Of a stretch of 34,274 nt of DNA, positions 27,267 through 34,274 are shown one piece after another. Position 1 is the first letter of the stretch. Each line of letters begins with the position of its first letter. Under the pieces are notes generated by a model that had not been told where the DNA came from, made no database searches, and worked only from the letters and a program-made list of their open reading frames with translations. The translations under genes were made by a program, and so were the position numbers. Source of the stretch: an uncultured Paraburkholderia sp. (lineage in GTDB: Bacteria; Pseudomonadota; Gammaproteobacteria; Burkholderiales; Burkholderiaceae); contig CALNWS010000050.1 of NCBI GenBank assembly GCA_940747215.1, positions 1-34,274 on the forward strand. The letters run 5' to 3'.

Positions 27267-27509
27267 TTATTTCCTCACGAAGTCTAAAGTGGTAAAAGCT
27301 CTGGCAGCTTGCATGCTCCACATGCGGCGCAGGGCGCGTGCGCCTCGCGCGTGAGAAAAGCTTAAACGAAACAGCGTCAACACAGGACGGTGTCCGTCCG
27401 TACTTAATAACAGCTATCCGGACATATCAAGGCGTGAACTGGCGATTGAGCCGACGCAACGACTCCTGCACCATGTTCTGCTTATATTCCCGCACTGCAA
27501 TCGCGCGAC

Positions 27510-27880
27510 ATGAAAGATAGATCTACCGCTTTATGCGTTCGCAATGGCACATATTGCTTGTGGCACACGAGCGCTCATCAATCACAACTTGCCAGGTGGG
27601 CATTGCCCGGCGGAAAGTTGCGCGTATCCGAATCGCCGATCGAAGCGTGCCGACGCGAATTGATGGAAGAGACGGCGCTGCGCTCGCAGCGTCTCGACTA
27701 CCTGTCCAGTTCGGTGGATTAAGCAAACGGCATTACGTGTTTCTCGCTGAACTCGCGGCCGACGTCCACGCGAAACCACGCAACGAAATTGCGACCTTGC
27801 CGGCCAGTGTTCCTGCTCGCGAAATCGTCACGCTTTTTATCAGCTGGTATTGCCGCCAGAGCATCGAGGCCGACGTATGA
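27510..27880 (+). pseudogene. NUDIX hydrolase paralogue, frameshifted
   Basis: Same beginning as the gene at 13497: ATG 27510, MKDRSTALCVRNGT. The NUDIX box WALPGGKLRVSESPIEACRR and ELMEETAL is complete but in a different frame from the region before it (HILLVAHERSS) and from the end (FGGLSKRHYVFLAELAADVH, KPRNEIATLPASVPAREIVT). Shifts are near 27555, 27580-27600 and 27705. The TGA/TAA end is at 27880. The two copies share segment order and the KRHxVFLAE and LPASVP motifs but differ throughout, so they are old paralogues, not a recent duplication. One survives, this one does not. Confidence 0.85.
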
Positions 27881-27970
27881 GCGGCGGACGGATATTCGTA
27901 CTCCACCCGGCCGCGTCAACCGCGGAATGCGCGGGCAAAATGTCCGCGCGTCGCATGCGCGAGCCCTGAG

Positions 27971-28519
27971 TTACGGCGCACTCACACCCTTCTTTGCCGC
28001 AAGATCCTTGAGGCCATCTGATAGTGCTGCCGGATGGTAGGCAACGCCTTTTGCGCCGCTTCCTTCAGCTTGGCGTTCTCACCCCAAGGGCGGCTTCCTT
28101 TTCGAACGCCGCGACTGCCTGCTTATGACCTTCGAGGCCCACCTTCTGGATGTAGGCCTAGTCGAATGCCTTGCCCTTTAGCGGGCGCAGTGCATCGAGA
28201 ATCGACGTATCCGAATTGTCCTTCGGGACTTCTATGCCATGCGGCGCCGCCATCTTCAACTGCAGCGTGAGTTTGGTGTGATCGAGCATCATGTGATGGG
28301 CGAACGACTTGACGTCCTTGTCGCTCGAATTGCTGGTCACGAGCTTGCTCGCATCGATCTCCGTCGACGAGGACATGCTGGCGGCCTGAACGAAATCCTT
28401 GTGCACCTGTGCAAGCGGATTTGCCGCTGTCGTCGAGGCCGCTTGCGTCTGCGCAGACGCTACGATCGGAGAGAGACAAAGACAACAGGACACGGCTGCG
28501 ATCGCGGTCATTTTTTCAT
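27971..28519 (-). pseudogene. DUF4142-domain exported protein with nonsense codon and frameshifts
   Basis: A likely original ATG at 28519 (AAGGA five bases before it) is separated from the body by an A6 tract; the in-frame ATG is at 28511. The N-terminus MTAIAAVSCCLCLSPIVASA is a signal peptide ending near AQT. The DUF4142 helices follow: HKDFVQAASMSSSTEIDASK, KSFAHHMMLDHTKLTLQLK. TAG at 28158-28160 follows KGKAFD where relatives have FDKAYI, so AAG to TAG is likely. Beyond it AYIQKVGLEGHKQAVAAFEK and, after shifts near 28080 and 28005, KLKEAAQKALPTIRQHYQMA and the end DLAAKKGVSAP at 27971. Periplasmic, ferritin-like; function unproven. Confidence 0.85.
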
Positions 28520-28847
28520 GAAATCCTTACTATGGTTGTCGCAAAGTAATGCGTCGTTGGCTTGGTTGCGCGGTCATGCTGCGCCGGCAACATCGGCAAT
28601 CTGTGATGAGCATCCGGCATGTCCCATAGCGTTCGCTCACCGCTTGCGGCGCCCATTAACTGCGAAGCACATCTGCTTCGCATGCCTGCGTGTGCTCCCG
28701 TTTCTTCTCGTGACTTCTCGTACGCCCTCGCGCTCAACCAGTATGCAAGCCACGCGACGAGGCGTTGACGAGGAACACGTCGTCTGGAATCCCGCTTGCT
28801 CGATTCACGAGGAAACGCGCGCTCAACGAAGCAGCAAGGAGAACCTC
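28520..28847. other. Intergenic stretch, no gene recognised
   Basis: About 330 bases between the divergent DUF4142 and royal-jelly-family genes. Short open frames on both strands are Arg/His/Cys-rich and do not resemble proteins. The strong ribosome-binding site AAGGAGAACCTC lies at its right edge. Confidence 0.5.
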
Positions 28848-29981
28848 ATGAACAGCACCAGCCCTTCCGCACACGACGTCCCCTTAACCGCCGCACCCGC
28901 AACCGGTGAAGCGTCGGACACGTCCAGCCGCCCACACCTGCGCGAGATTGCTTCGTTCGAGCATCACATCAGGTCACGGGCGTTGCCGCTGCCGGCGACG
29001 GCCGCATCTTCGTCAACTTTCCCCGCTGGACCGAAGACGCACCCATTTCAGTGGGAGAGCTGACCGTGGAAGGCGACGTTCGTCCGTATCCCGACGACGA
29101 GTGGAACAACTGGCGCAATGCGAAGCGCGATCAGATGACGCCCCACGATCACTGGGTGTGCGTGCAGGCCATGCTCACCGATTCGCGAGGCAACCTATGG
29201 GTGTTCGACCCCGGTGCGCCCGCTCAGTCGTTCGTTGTGCCGGGCGCGCCGAAACTCGTGCGCATCGACCTTCGCGACCGCCCGCGTCATGCAAAACATC
29301 CCGTGCGATTTCAACGTCGCGCCGCAAGCCAGTTATCTGAACGACGTTCGCCTGAGTCCCGACGGTCACTACACTACGCATACGTGACCGACTCGGGCAC
29401 GCGCGGCGCGATAGTGGTGTTCGAGCTGGCCGTGGGGACGGCAAGACGCGTGCTGGACGGGCATACGTCCACGCAAATGGATGCCGGCGTGACGGTGAAG
29501 GCGAACGGCGTGCCGCTACGCCGCCCGGACGGACGAGACGTCGACTTTTCGGCGGATGGTATCGCGCTCTCACCCGATGGCAAGTTTCTCTACTGGCAGG
29601 CAGTCTCTACTGGCAGGCAGTAAAGGGCAAAACGCTTTATCGGGTGCCGACCACCGCGTTGCACGATGCGGCGCTCACCGACGCGCAGGTTGGCGCGAAG
29701 GTCGAAACCGTACTCGAGCACAACAGCCCGACGGCCTGCATATCGATGCCAACGGCCTGCTGTACATCACTGCGGTGGAAGATCATGTGATCAGGACATG
29801 GGACGGTCATGAACTGCGCACGCTGATTCATGAACCGGGATTGATCTGGCCAGACACGTTCGCGCAGGCGCCGGGAGGACGGCTGCTCGTCACCGATTCG
29901 CGCATTCCAGAAATGAACTGGTTCAAGCCGGGGCGGCCTGATGCCGTGACCACACGCCTGCTGTCGATCGAGAACATCTAA
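28848..29981 (+). pseudogene. Major royal jelly/yellow-family beta-propeller protein, broken by a 17-bp duplication
   Basis: From ATG 28848 (MNSTSPSAHDVPL). After a short shifted stretch near 28960 the propeller reads GRIFVNFPRWTEDAPI (partly out of frame), VGELTVEGDVRPYPDDEWNN, MLTDSRGNLWVFDPGAP, then after a shift near 29275 SYLNDVRLSPDGHYTYVTDS, ADGIALSPDGKFLYWQA. At 29587-29620 a 17-bp tandem duplication shifts the frame and creates an immediate TAA (29621). Removing one copy restores VKGKTLYRVPTTALHDAALT; a final shift near 29725 leads to GLHIDANGLLYITAVEDHVI, EPGLIWPDTFAQAPGGRLLV to TAA 29979. Family length (about 375 residues) fits. Bacterial members are six-bladed propellers annotated as dopachrome-tautomerase-related; activity unknown. 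Confidence 0.85.
29587..29620 (+). repeat. 17-bp exact tandem duplication
   Basis: TCTCTACTGGCAGGCAG occurs at 29587-29603 and again at 29604-29620. The extra 17 bases shift the frame of the propeller gene and place TAA directly after the second copy. Confidence 0.95.
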
Positions 29982-30147
29982 CGCGACACGCCGGCCGGGC
30001 GAGCGTGATGCCGTGCCGTCGGTCGGGCCATAGCATATCGTTGGATGAAAGCGGCGCACCCGGCCGACCAGGCGGACGCCACGCGCGTGCGCTTCCGGCT
30101 GAAAGGCGCATACTGACCGTCGGAACCACTGCCGCGCGGGTGTTGTC

Positions 30148-30752
30148 TTGAACGTAAATCGTGAGTTATTGCCGGCAACAGACGCTGTCGACTTCGACGT
30201 CCTGGCGCTCGTCGGATCAGCGGGCGCGCCGTCTGCCGTACTGGAGGTATTGCGCACGCTGCCTCCCGAGTTCGACGTTCCCGTCATCGTCATGCTGCAC
30301 TTGCCGCCGGAGTCGACGCTGCCGTAAATGTACGCCCATCAGCCGCTCGCGGTGCAGTGGGCGCGGCTAGGCAGCGTGATTCTGCCGGGTCAGGTCTTCA
30401 TCTGCCCGCCGCGTACGTTTCTCGAGTTGTTGCCCGATGGAAGCTGCGCGCTTTCGGCCTGCGAACACGGCGCGATGGAAAGACCGATCGACCGCTTCCT
30501 TGAATCGGTCGCACGCAGTTACTCCACGCGCGCGATTGCATCGCACCGGCGGGCGCGTGCTCGTTCAGAGCGGCGAGACCGCCGAGCATCCGTCGATGCC
30601 GGCAGCAGCGATCGCCGCCGGAGCTGCGGACCTCATCATTCCGCTCGACGAAATGGGTCCATCTGATCGGCGAGCTGATAGGCCGCACGCCTCGCCCGAA
30701 AATGCGCTCCGAGGTCGAATCGGTCAAGCGCAGCTTCGGATTGATCGCGGAC
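30148..30752 (+). pseudogene. CheB-type methylesterase domain protein, broken
   Basis: Reads from a TTG at 30148 (LNVNRELLPATDAVDFDVLA) as the only start that keeps the frame. CheB features are LVGSAGAPSAVLEVL with the catalytic Ser loop, VIVMLHLPPESTLP with the catalytic His, then TAA at codon 60 (30325-30327), then QVFICPPRTFLELLPDG and HGAMERPIDRFLESVARSYS. The VLTGMGNDG segment with the catalytic Asp is deleted near 30540; the frame continues HRTGGRVLVQSGETAEHPSM and LIIPLDEMGHLIGEL, then joins the kinase start near 30752. It belonged with the downstream kinase gene. Confidence 0.75.
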
Positions 30753-33083
30753 GTCGCAGCGCGCGAGAGAGATCGACTGGTCGCGCAGCGCGCTCGGCTC
30801 GGCAATCGGCTGGTCCGAAACGCTGCGTACCTACATACGCACCGCCGTCGACGCGCCCACACCCACCGCCGTATGGTGGGGTCCTCAATTCGTCCAGATC
30901 TACAACGACGCGTGGCGCGTTTTCTTGGCGTCACCAAACATCCACAAGCGCTCGGCGAGCTCGCACAACAGGCATGGCCCGAGATATGGTATCGCATCGG
31001 GCCGATGCTCGAGCGCTTCATGACGCAAGGCATCCGCAGAGCAGACGGAAGATTTTCCGTTGCTGGTACAGCGTTACGGCTTCTCCGAAGAAGTATTCGC
31101 GGTCTTCTCTTTTTCGCCGATCCGCGATACGAACGGCTCCGTGCTTGGGGTCCACAACAGCGTTCGTGAAACCACGCGGAACATCGTATCCGAGCGCCGT
31201 CTCCATACGTTGCGGGCGTTGGCCGCGCAACTCGCCGGCACCTAGGGAATCGCAGACGCCTGCGAACGAGCCGCCGCTGGGCGTGCTGGTTTCTGGCGTT
31301 GACGCCGCATCGCCCCTAGGACGACGCGTATCGCAGCTTCGCCGACCTGATCGTCGGGCAGTTAGTTGTCCGCGGGCATTGCCGAAGGCTAAGCGAAAGA
31401 GCGCGAACGCGAGCGGCTCGACCGGCTCGCCGAGCTCGATTGTGCGAAAACGGAGTTTTTCGCCAATGTCAGCCATGAGTTCCGTAAGCCGCTCTCCTTG
31501 CTGCTCGCGCCGCTCGACGAACTCAGACAAAGCACCGAAACGCTGCCCGCGCGCGTCGTAGACGCCGTGGAAGTGGCGGCGCGCAACGCTCGCCGTCTGC
31601 AATCGCTCGCCACCAATCTGCTCGACTTCTCGCAGCTCGCCACGCGGCGGCAACCTGCGCATCTCGTGCCGACCGATCTGTGCGCACTCACGCTCGACAT
31701 CTCAAGCTATTTCCGTAGTGCAATCGAAGCGGCGGGACTGGAATTGCGCATTCATTGCGATTCCGACATGCCACCGGTACCCGTGCAGCCCGACATGTGG
31801 AGCACGGTGGTCTCCAATCTGCTGTCCAATGCGCTCAAATTCACCTTCACCGGGACTATCACGATCCAGTTGCTGGCGTTGCGCCTGCATGCGGAGCTGG
31901 CCGTTTCGGATACGGGTGTCGGCATTCCCGGCGACGAGCTGCCGAACGTGTTCAAGCGTTTTCATCGCGTTCTCGGCACGCGCGCGTACTGCCGAAGGGG
32001 CGGGCATCGGGCTGTCGATCGTGCATGACCTCGTGAGCCGGATGGGCGGCCAGACCCAGGTGCGCAGCCGCGAAGGACAAGGCACGGCGTTCACCATCTG
32101 GATGCCCTCAAGTCGTTTCGCGTGATGAGCGACGTCTTGCAGGCCGAGGGCGACACAGCCGCGCCGTCGCCGAACCTCGTCGACGACAACGCGGACGTAC
32201 GCAATTATCTGCACCGGCTGCTCGGCGAGCGCTGGCACGTCGAGACGGCCGCCGAAGCGACCGCCGCTTTCGACCTCATTGCGCGCCTACGCCCGGACGT
32301 CGTGCTGGCCGACGTCATGATGCCTGGCATGGACGGCTTCGAACTGCTGCAGCGCTGCGCGCCGACCCGGCACTGAAATACACGCCGATCATGCTCGTCA
32401 CCGCGCGCGGGCGAGACGGCGGCGGTGGAAGGGCCTGACGGCCGGCGCCGACGACTACGTCGCCAAACCCTTCTCGCCGCGAGAACTCGCGGCGCGTGTC
32501 GCCGCACTGATCGAGCGTGCACGCGCCGGCCTGCCCTGCGCGAAAGCGAAGCCATGCTACGCCGCAGCCGGAGCTGGGTGAGCGCGCCGAAAGACGCTTT
32601 TCAAGAGCGGCAATGAGCGGCGCACCACTCGAAACGTCGCTCGATATCCTGGTCCGCACGCTCGTCGAACAGACCGACGACGGCCGACGTTGCGCTTTCT
32701 ATATCGCGGAAGGTAACACGTTGCGGCACGTCGCGGGCATGTCCGACGATTATGCGAAGTGCGTGAACGGCTTCATCATTTCGCCTAAGTCGCTTGCGTA
32801 CGGCCTTGCCGTCGCGACGGGGCGCCCGGTCATCACGCCGGATATCCACGACGAAATCAAATGGCACGACTGGCGTTGGCTCGCGCTGAAGTTCGGTTAC
32901 CGCGGATGCTGGTCGTTTCCGGTCGAAACGGCCGAGGGCGCGCTGGTCGGCTCGCTCGCCATGTACTTTGCGGAGCGGCGCGAACCCACGCCACTCGATC
33001 TCGAACTCACCCACGCATTCACCGAAACCGCGGCAATCATCATCTCGCGCAACGCACGCAAGAACGTCATGGAGACCGGCTAA
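30752..33083 (+). pseudogene. Hybrid histidine kinase with receiver and trailing GAF domain, broken
   Basis: Starts as a stump, REIDWSRSALGSAIGWSETL, the family opening motif also seen in the kinase at 7400. A PAS-like part follows (WWGPQFVQIYNDAWRVFLG, WPEIWYRIGPMLERF, FSEEVFAVFSFSPIRD). A collapsed stretch with several stops (31243-31395) seems to be the remains of a GAF domain. The core is NVSHEFRKPLSLLLAPLDEL (H-box; relatives have RTPL), NLLSNALKFTFTGTITIQ, VSDTGVGIPGDELP and EGAGIGLSIVHDLVSRMGG. A receiver follows: [36 protein letters not shown] and, in a new frame, [16 protein letters not shown]. After [12 protein letters not shown] the GAF part (LVEQTDDGRRCAFYIAEGNT, KFGYRGCWSFPVETAEGALV) is open from 32616 to 33083. 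No second kinase core follows, so the 3' end is lost. Confidence 0.75.
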
Positions 33084-33104
33084 CCCTGAAGGCGGCAGCG
33101 CGCG

Positions 33105-33338
33105 TCATTCCACGCGCGTCGCCTCGCGCACGACGGCTGAATCGCTGTCGAAATTGTGCTCGTTCATCCGCTGCAGCACCGCCATCACTTCACCGTCCGC
33201 GCCGTTGTGTTTCGCCAGCGCGATCAACTGCTCCTTGCTGGCCGGATACTGCGCGCCTTTGAGCGCGCGAACGATGTCCTGCGTGCGTGCCTCGTCCGGA
33301 TGACGATGGTTTTGCGCATGAGCGGGATGTTGAGACAT
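33105..33338 (-). CDS. DUF2795-type protein, intact
   Basis: A complete 77-residue frame from ATG 33338 behind a strong AAGGAGGTAGTC. The N-terminus is His/Gln-rich (MSQHPAHAQNHRHPDEARTQ), followed by DIVRALKGAQYPASKEQLIA, LAKHNGADGEVMAVLQRM and NFDSDSAVVREATRVE. The AL-x-G-x-x-YPASKEQLIALA pattern with a late VL-x-R-M is the DUF2795 signature. Function is unproven; family members often sit in stress-related clusters, as here next to sensor and ThDP-enzyme genes. It is convergent with the kinase remnant (ends 33083) and divergent from the ThDP enzyme. Confidence 0.85.
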   Translation of the reverse strand: MSQHPAHAQNHRHPDEARTQDIVRALKGAQYPASKEQLIALAKHNGADGEVMAVLQRMNEHNFDSDSAVVREATRVE

Positions 33339-33515
33339 GACTACCTCCTTGCATCGATTCAGTTGACATACGCTGGCCTGACGGTGAGCAACGCGCGCGC
33401 CCGGTTCGCCGCGCGACATGATCTCCACCGAACATTACGCTCCGCAATACCGCGGAATGCCGCTTACGCAGCAGTGAGAATCTCTTCATCCCTTTTTCAT
33501 TGTCTGGAGACTTCC

Positions 33516-34148
33516 ATGGCGCAAACAGTCGGCGACTTCATCATCGAACGTCTTCATGCATGGGGAGTTCGTCGCATTTACGGCTATCCCGGCGACGGCA
33601 TCAACGGCGTGTTCGGCACCCTGAATCGTGCTCAGAGCGAAGCGAAAAAAGACAAGCGTAAAATTGACAACGCGATTGAATTCGTGCAGGTGCGCCACGA
33701 GGAAATGGCCGCCTTCATGGCCTCGGCGCACGCCAAATTTACAGGCGAACTGGGCGTGTGCATTGCAACCTCGGGACCGGGCACCTTGCATCTTGTCACC
33801 GGTCTTTACGATGCGCGGCTCGATCACATGCCGGTTCTTGCGATCGCAGGTCAGCAGGCACGCGCCGCACTCGGCGGACACTATCAGCAGGAACTCGACC
33901 TCGCCTCGCTCTTCAAGGACGTTGTGGGCGCGTTCGTCGAACAGGCCGCCGTGCCGGCGCAGGTGTGCCATCTGATTGACCGAGCGATCCGTATCGCGCT
34001 TTCCGAGCGCAAGGTCACGGCCATCATTCTGCCGAACGATCTGCAGGATTTGCCCTATGAAACGCCGGGCCGCAAACACGGCACGTTGCATTCGGGCGTG
34101 GGCTATGAGCGCTCGAGCGTCGTGCCGTTCGAGAACCAGCTAAAAGAA
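33516..34148 (+). pseudogene. Thiamine-diphosphate-dependent enzyme (pyruvate oxidase/acetolactate synthase-like), cut by IS end
   Basis: ATG 33516 behind GGAGAC opens a clean frame of 211 codons: MAQTVGDFIIERLHAWGVRR, IYGYPGDGINGVFGTLNRAQ, FVQVRHEEMAAFMASAHAKF (the Glu that activates ThDP), GVCIATSGPGTLHLVTGLYD and ALGGHYQQELDLASLFKDVV. This is the whole N-terminal ThDP_N domain of YdaP/POX-like enzymes. At 34149 the sequence changes to the terminal repeat, and the frame closes 23 codons inside it. The middle and ThDP-binding C-terminal domains (GDG motif) are missing from this window. No frameshift is seen before the cut, so insertion of the element appears to be the first lesion. Confidence 0.85.
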
Positions 34149-34274
34149 GTGCGTATTTTGGCGAACGTGATCAGGGGATTCGGGTTGAACGTGACGGGTC
34201 CTTTCGGTTGAAGGTGATCGCTGATCAGCGGTTTTCGAAGCGAGCGAGCATCTTGCCGAAATGGGTGATCACGT
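34149..34274 (+). repeat. Right copy of terminal inverted repeat, IS21-like element end
   Basis: Exact inverted copy of 1-126. It starts with GTGCGTATTTTGG directly after codon 211 of the ThDP enzyme, so this inner edge is the point where the repeated element begins. The same end of the element faces inward at both sides, so the flanking copies are in opposite orientation. Confidence 0.6.

Noticed and set aside
28516..28737. Minus-strand 73-codon frame in the intergenic stretch.
   Set aside because: No ribosome-binding site, and the composition is that of random GC-rich translation (Arg, His, Met, Cys scattered).
1..34274. A defence system, toxin-antitoxin pair, secondary-metabolite cluster or CRISPR array.
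   Set aside because: No matching genes or regularly spaced identical repeats were seen. The kinases, regulators and enzymes fit ordinary metabolic and sensory families.
1..34274. tRNA, rRNA or obvious riboswitch.
   Set aside because: No cloverleaf, rRNA-like sequence or known aptamer core was recognised by eye; a covariance-model search would be needed to exclude them fully.
1..34274. All frameshifts as sequencing errors.
   Set aside because: Some homopolymer shifts could be errors, but substitution-type stops (for example TGG to TGA at 20103 and TAA at 6518), exact tandem duplications and large deletion fusions cannot be explained that way.

Overview
The window is GC-rich proteobacterial DNA whose proteins look like those of Burkholderiaceae (Paraburkholderia, Caballeronia or Burkholderia type). 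Its outstanding property is decay. Most protein families recognised here are broken by frameshifts, in-frame nonsense codons, short tandem duplications or deletions that fuse the stump of one gene to the stump of another. Only a few short genes look complete: a NUDIX hydrolase, a DUF2795-type protein, a DUF6723-like protein, a 41-residue Gln-rich protein and possibly one small membrane protein. This fits a lineage undergoing genome reduction, such as a host-restricted symbiont; the plant leaf-nodule Burkholderia/Caballeronia symbionts are a known precedent. That assignment is inference from the sequence style, not proof. Layout: (1) 1-126 and 34149-34274 are exact inverted copies of one sequence that looks like the end of an IS21-type element; the right copy cuts a ThDP-dependent enzyme gene. 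(2) 127-5500, minus strand: a dead operon resembling steroid/aromatic ring catabolism (flavin-dependent monooxygenase, 3-ketosteroid delta1-dehydrogenase-like, flavin reductase, a second ketosteroid dehydrogenase-like flavoprotein, SDR, acyl-CoA ligase, extradiol dioxygenase); its last three genes are collapsed into one chimera. (3) 5500-6880: remnants of ribBA and an SDR. (4) 7400-9685: a ruined hybrid histidine kinase. (5) 9732-12957: AraC regulator with a divergent AhpD-like gene, then an XRE-cupin regulator and a divergent class II aldolase separated by a perfect 13-bp-arm palindrome, then a dihydrodipicolinate synthase-family stump. (6) 13095-17171: small membrane proteins, NUDIX, LysR and hydantoinase B stumps, kup, DUF1810. 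(7) 17219-18936: an open Mn-catalase/HAD chimera and a DUF1275/Gfo-Idh-MocA chimera. (8) 19167-22652: zinc alcohol dehydrogenase, phosphatidylserine decarboxylase-like, SDR and FMN reductase remnants. (9) 22813-26161: CheB-CheR fusion ending in a transposase fragment, small Gln-rich protein, hemerythrin, hypothetical protein. (10) 26368-29981: resolvase-like gene, DUF6723-like gene, second NUDIX copy, DUF4142, and a major royal jelly/yellow-family gene. (11) 30148-33083: CheB stump joined to a hybrid histidine kinase with receiver and GAF parts. (12) 33105-34148: DUF2795 gene and the truncated ThDP enzyme. How the genes worked together: regions 7, 8, 9, 11 and 12 (Mn-catalase, hemerythrin, CheB/CheR-type sensors, DUF4142, FMN reductase, SDR, ThDP enzyme) read like a former environmental stress and signalling island, and region 2 like a former soil-catabolism island. 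Both are lost here. No CRISPR array, rRNA, tRNA or intact new multi-gene system was found. The genuinely interesting content is the mode of decay: recurrent 6-21 bp tandem duplications, many deletion fusions (some open in frame), and preserved regulatory or small-gene islands between dead neighbours.
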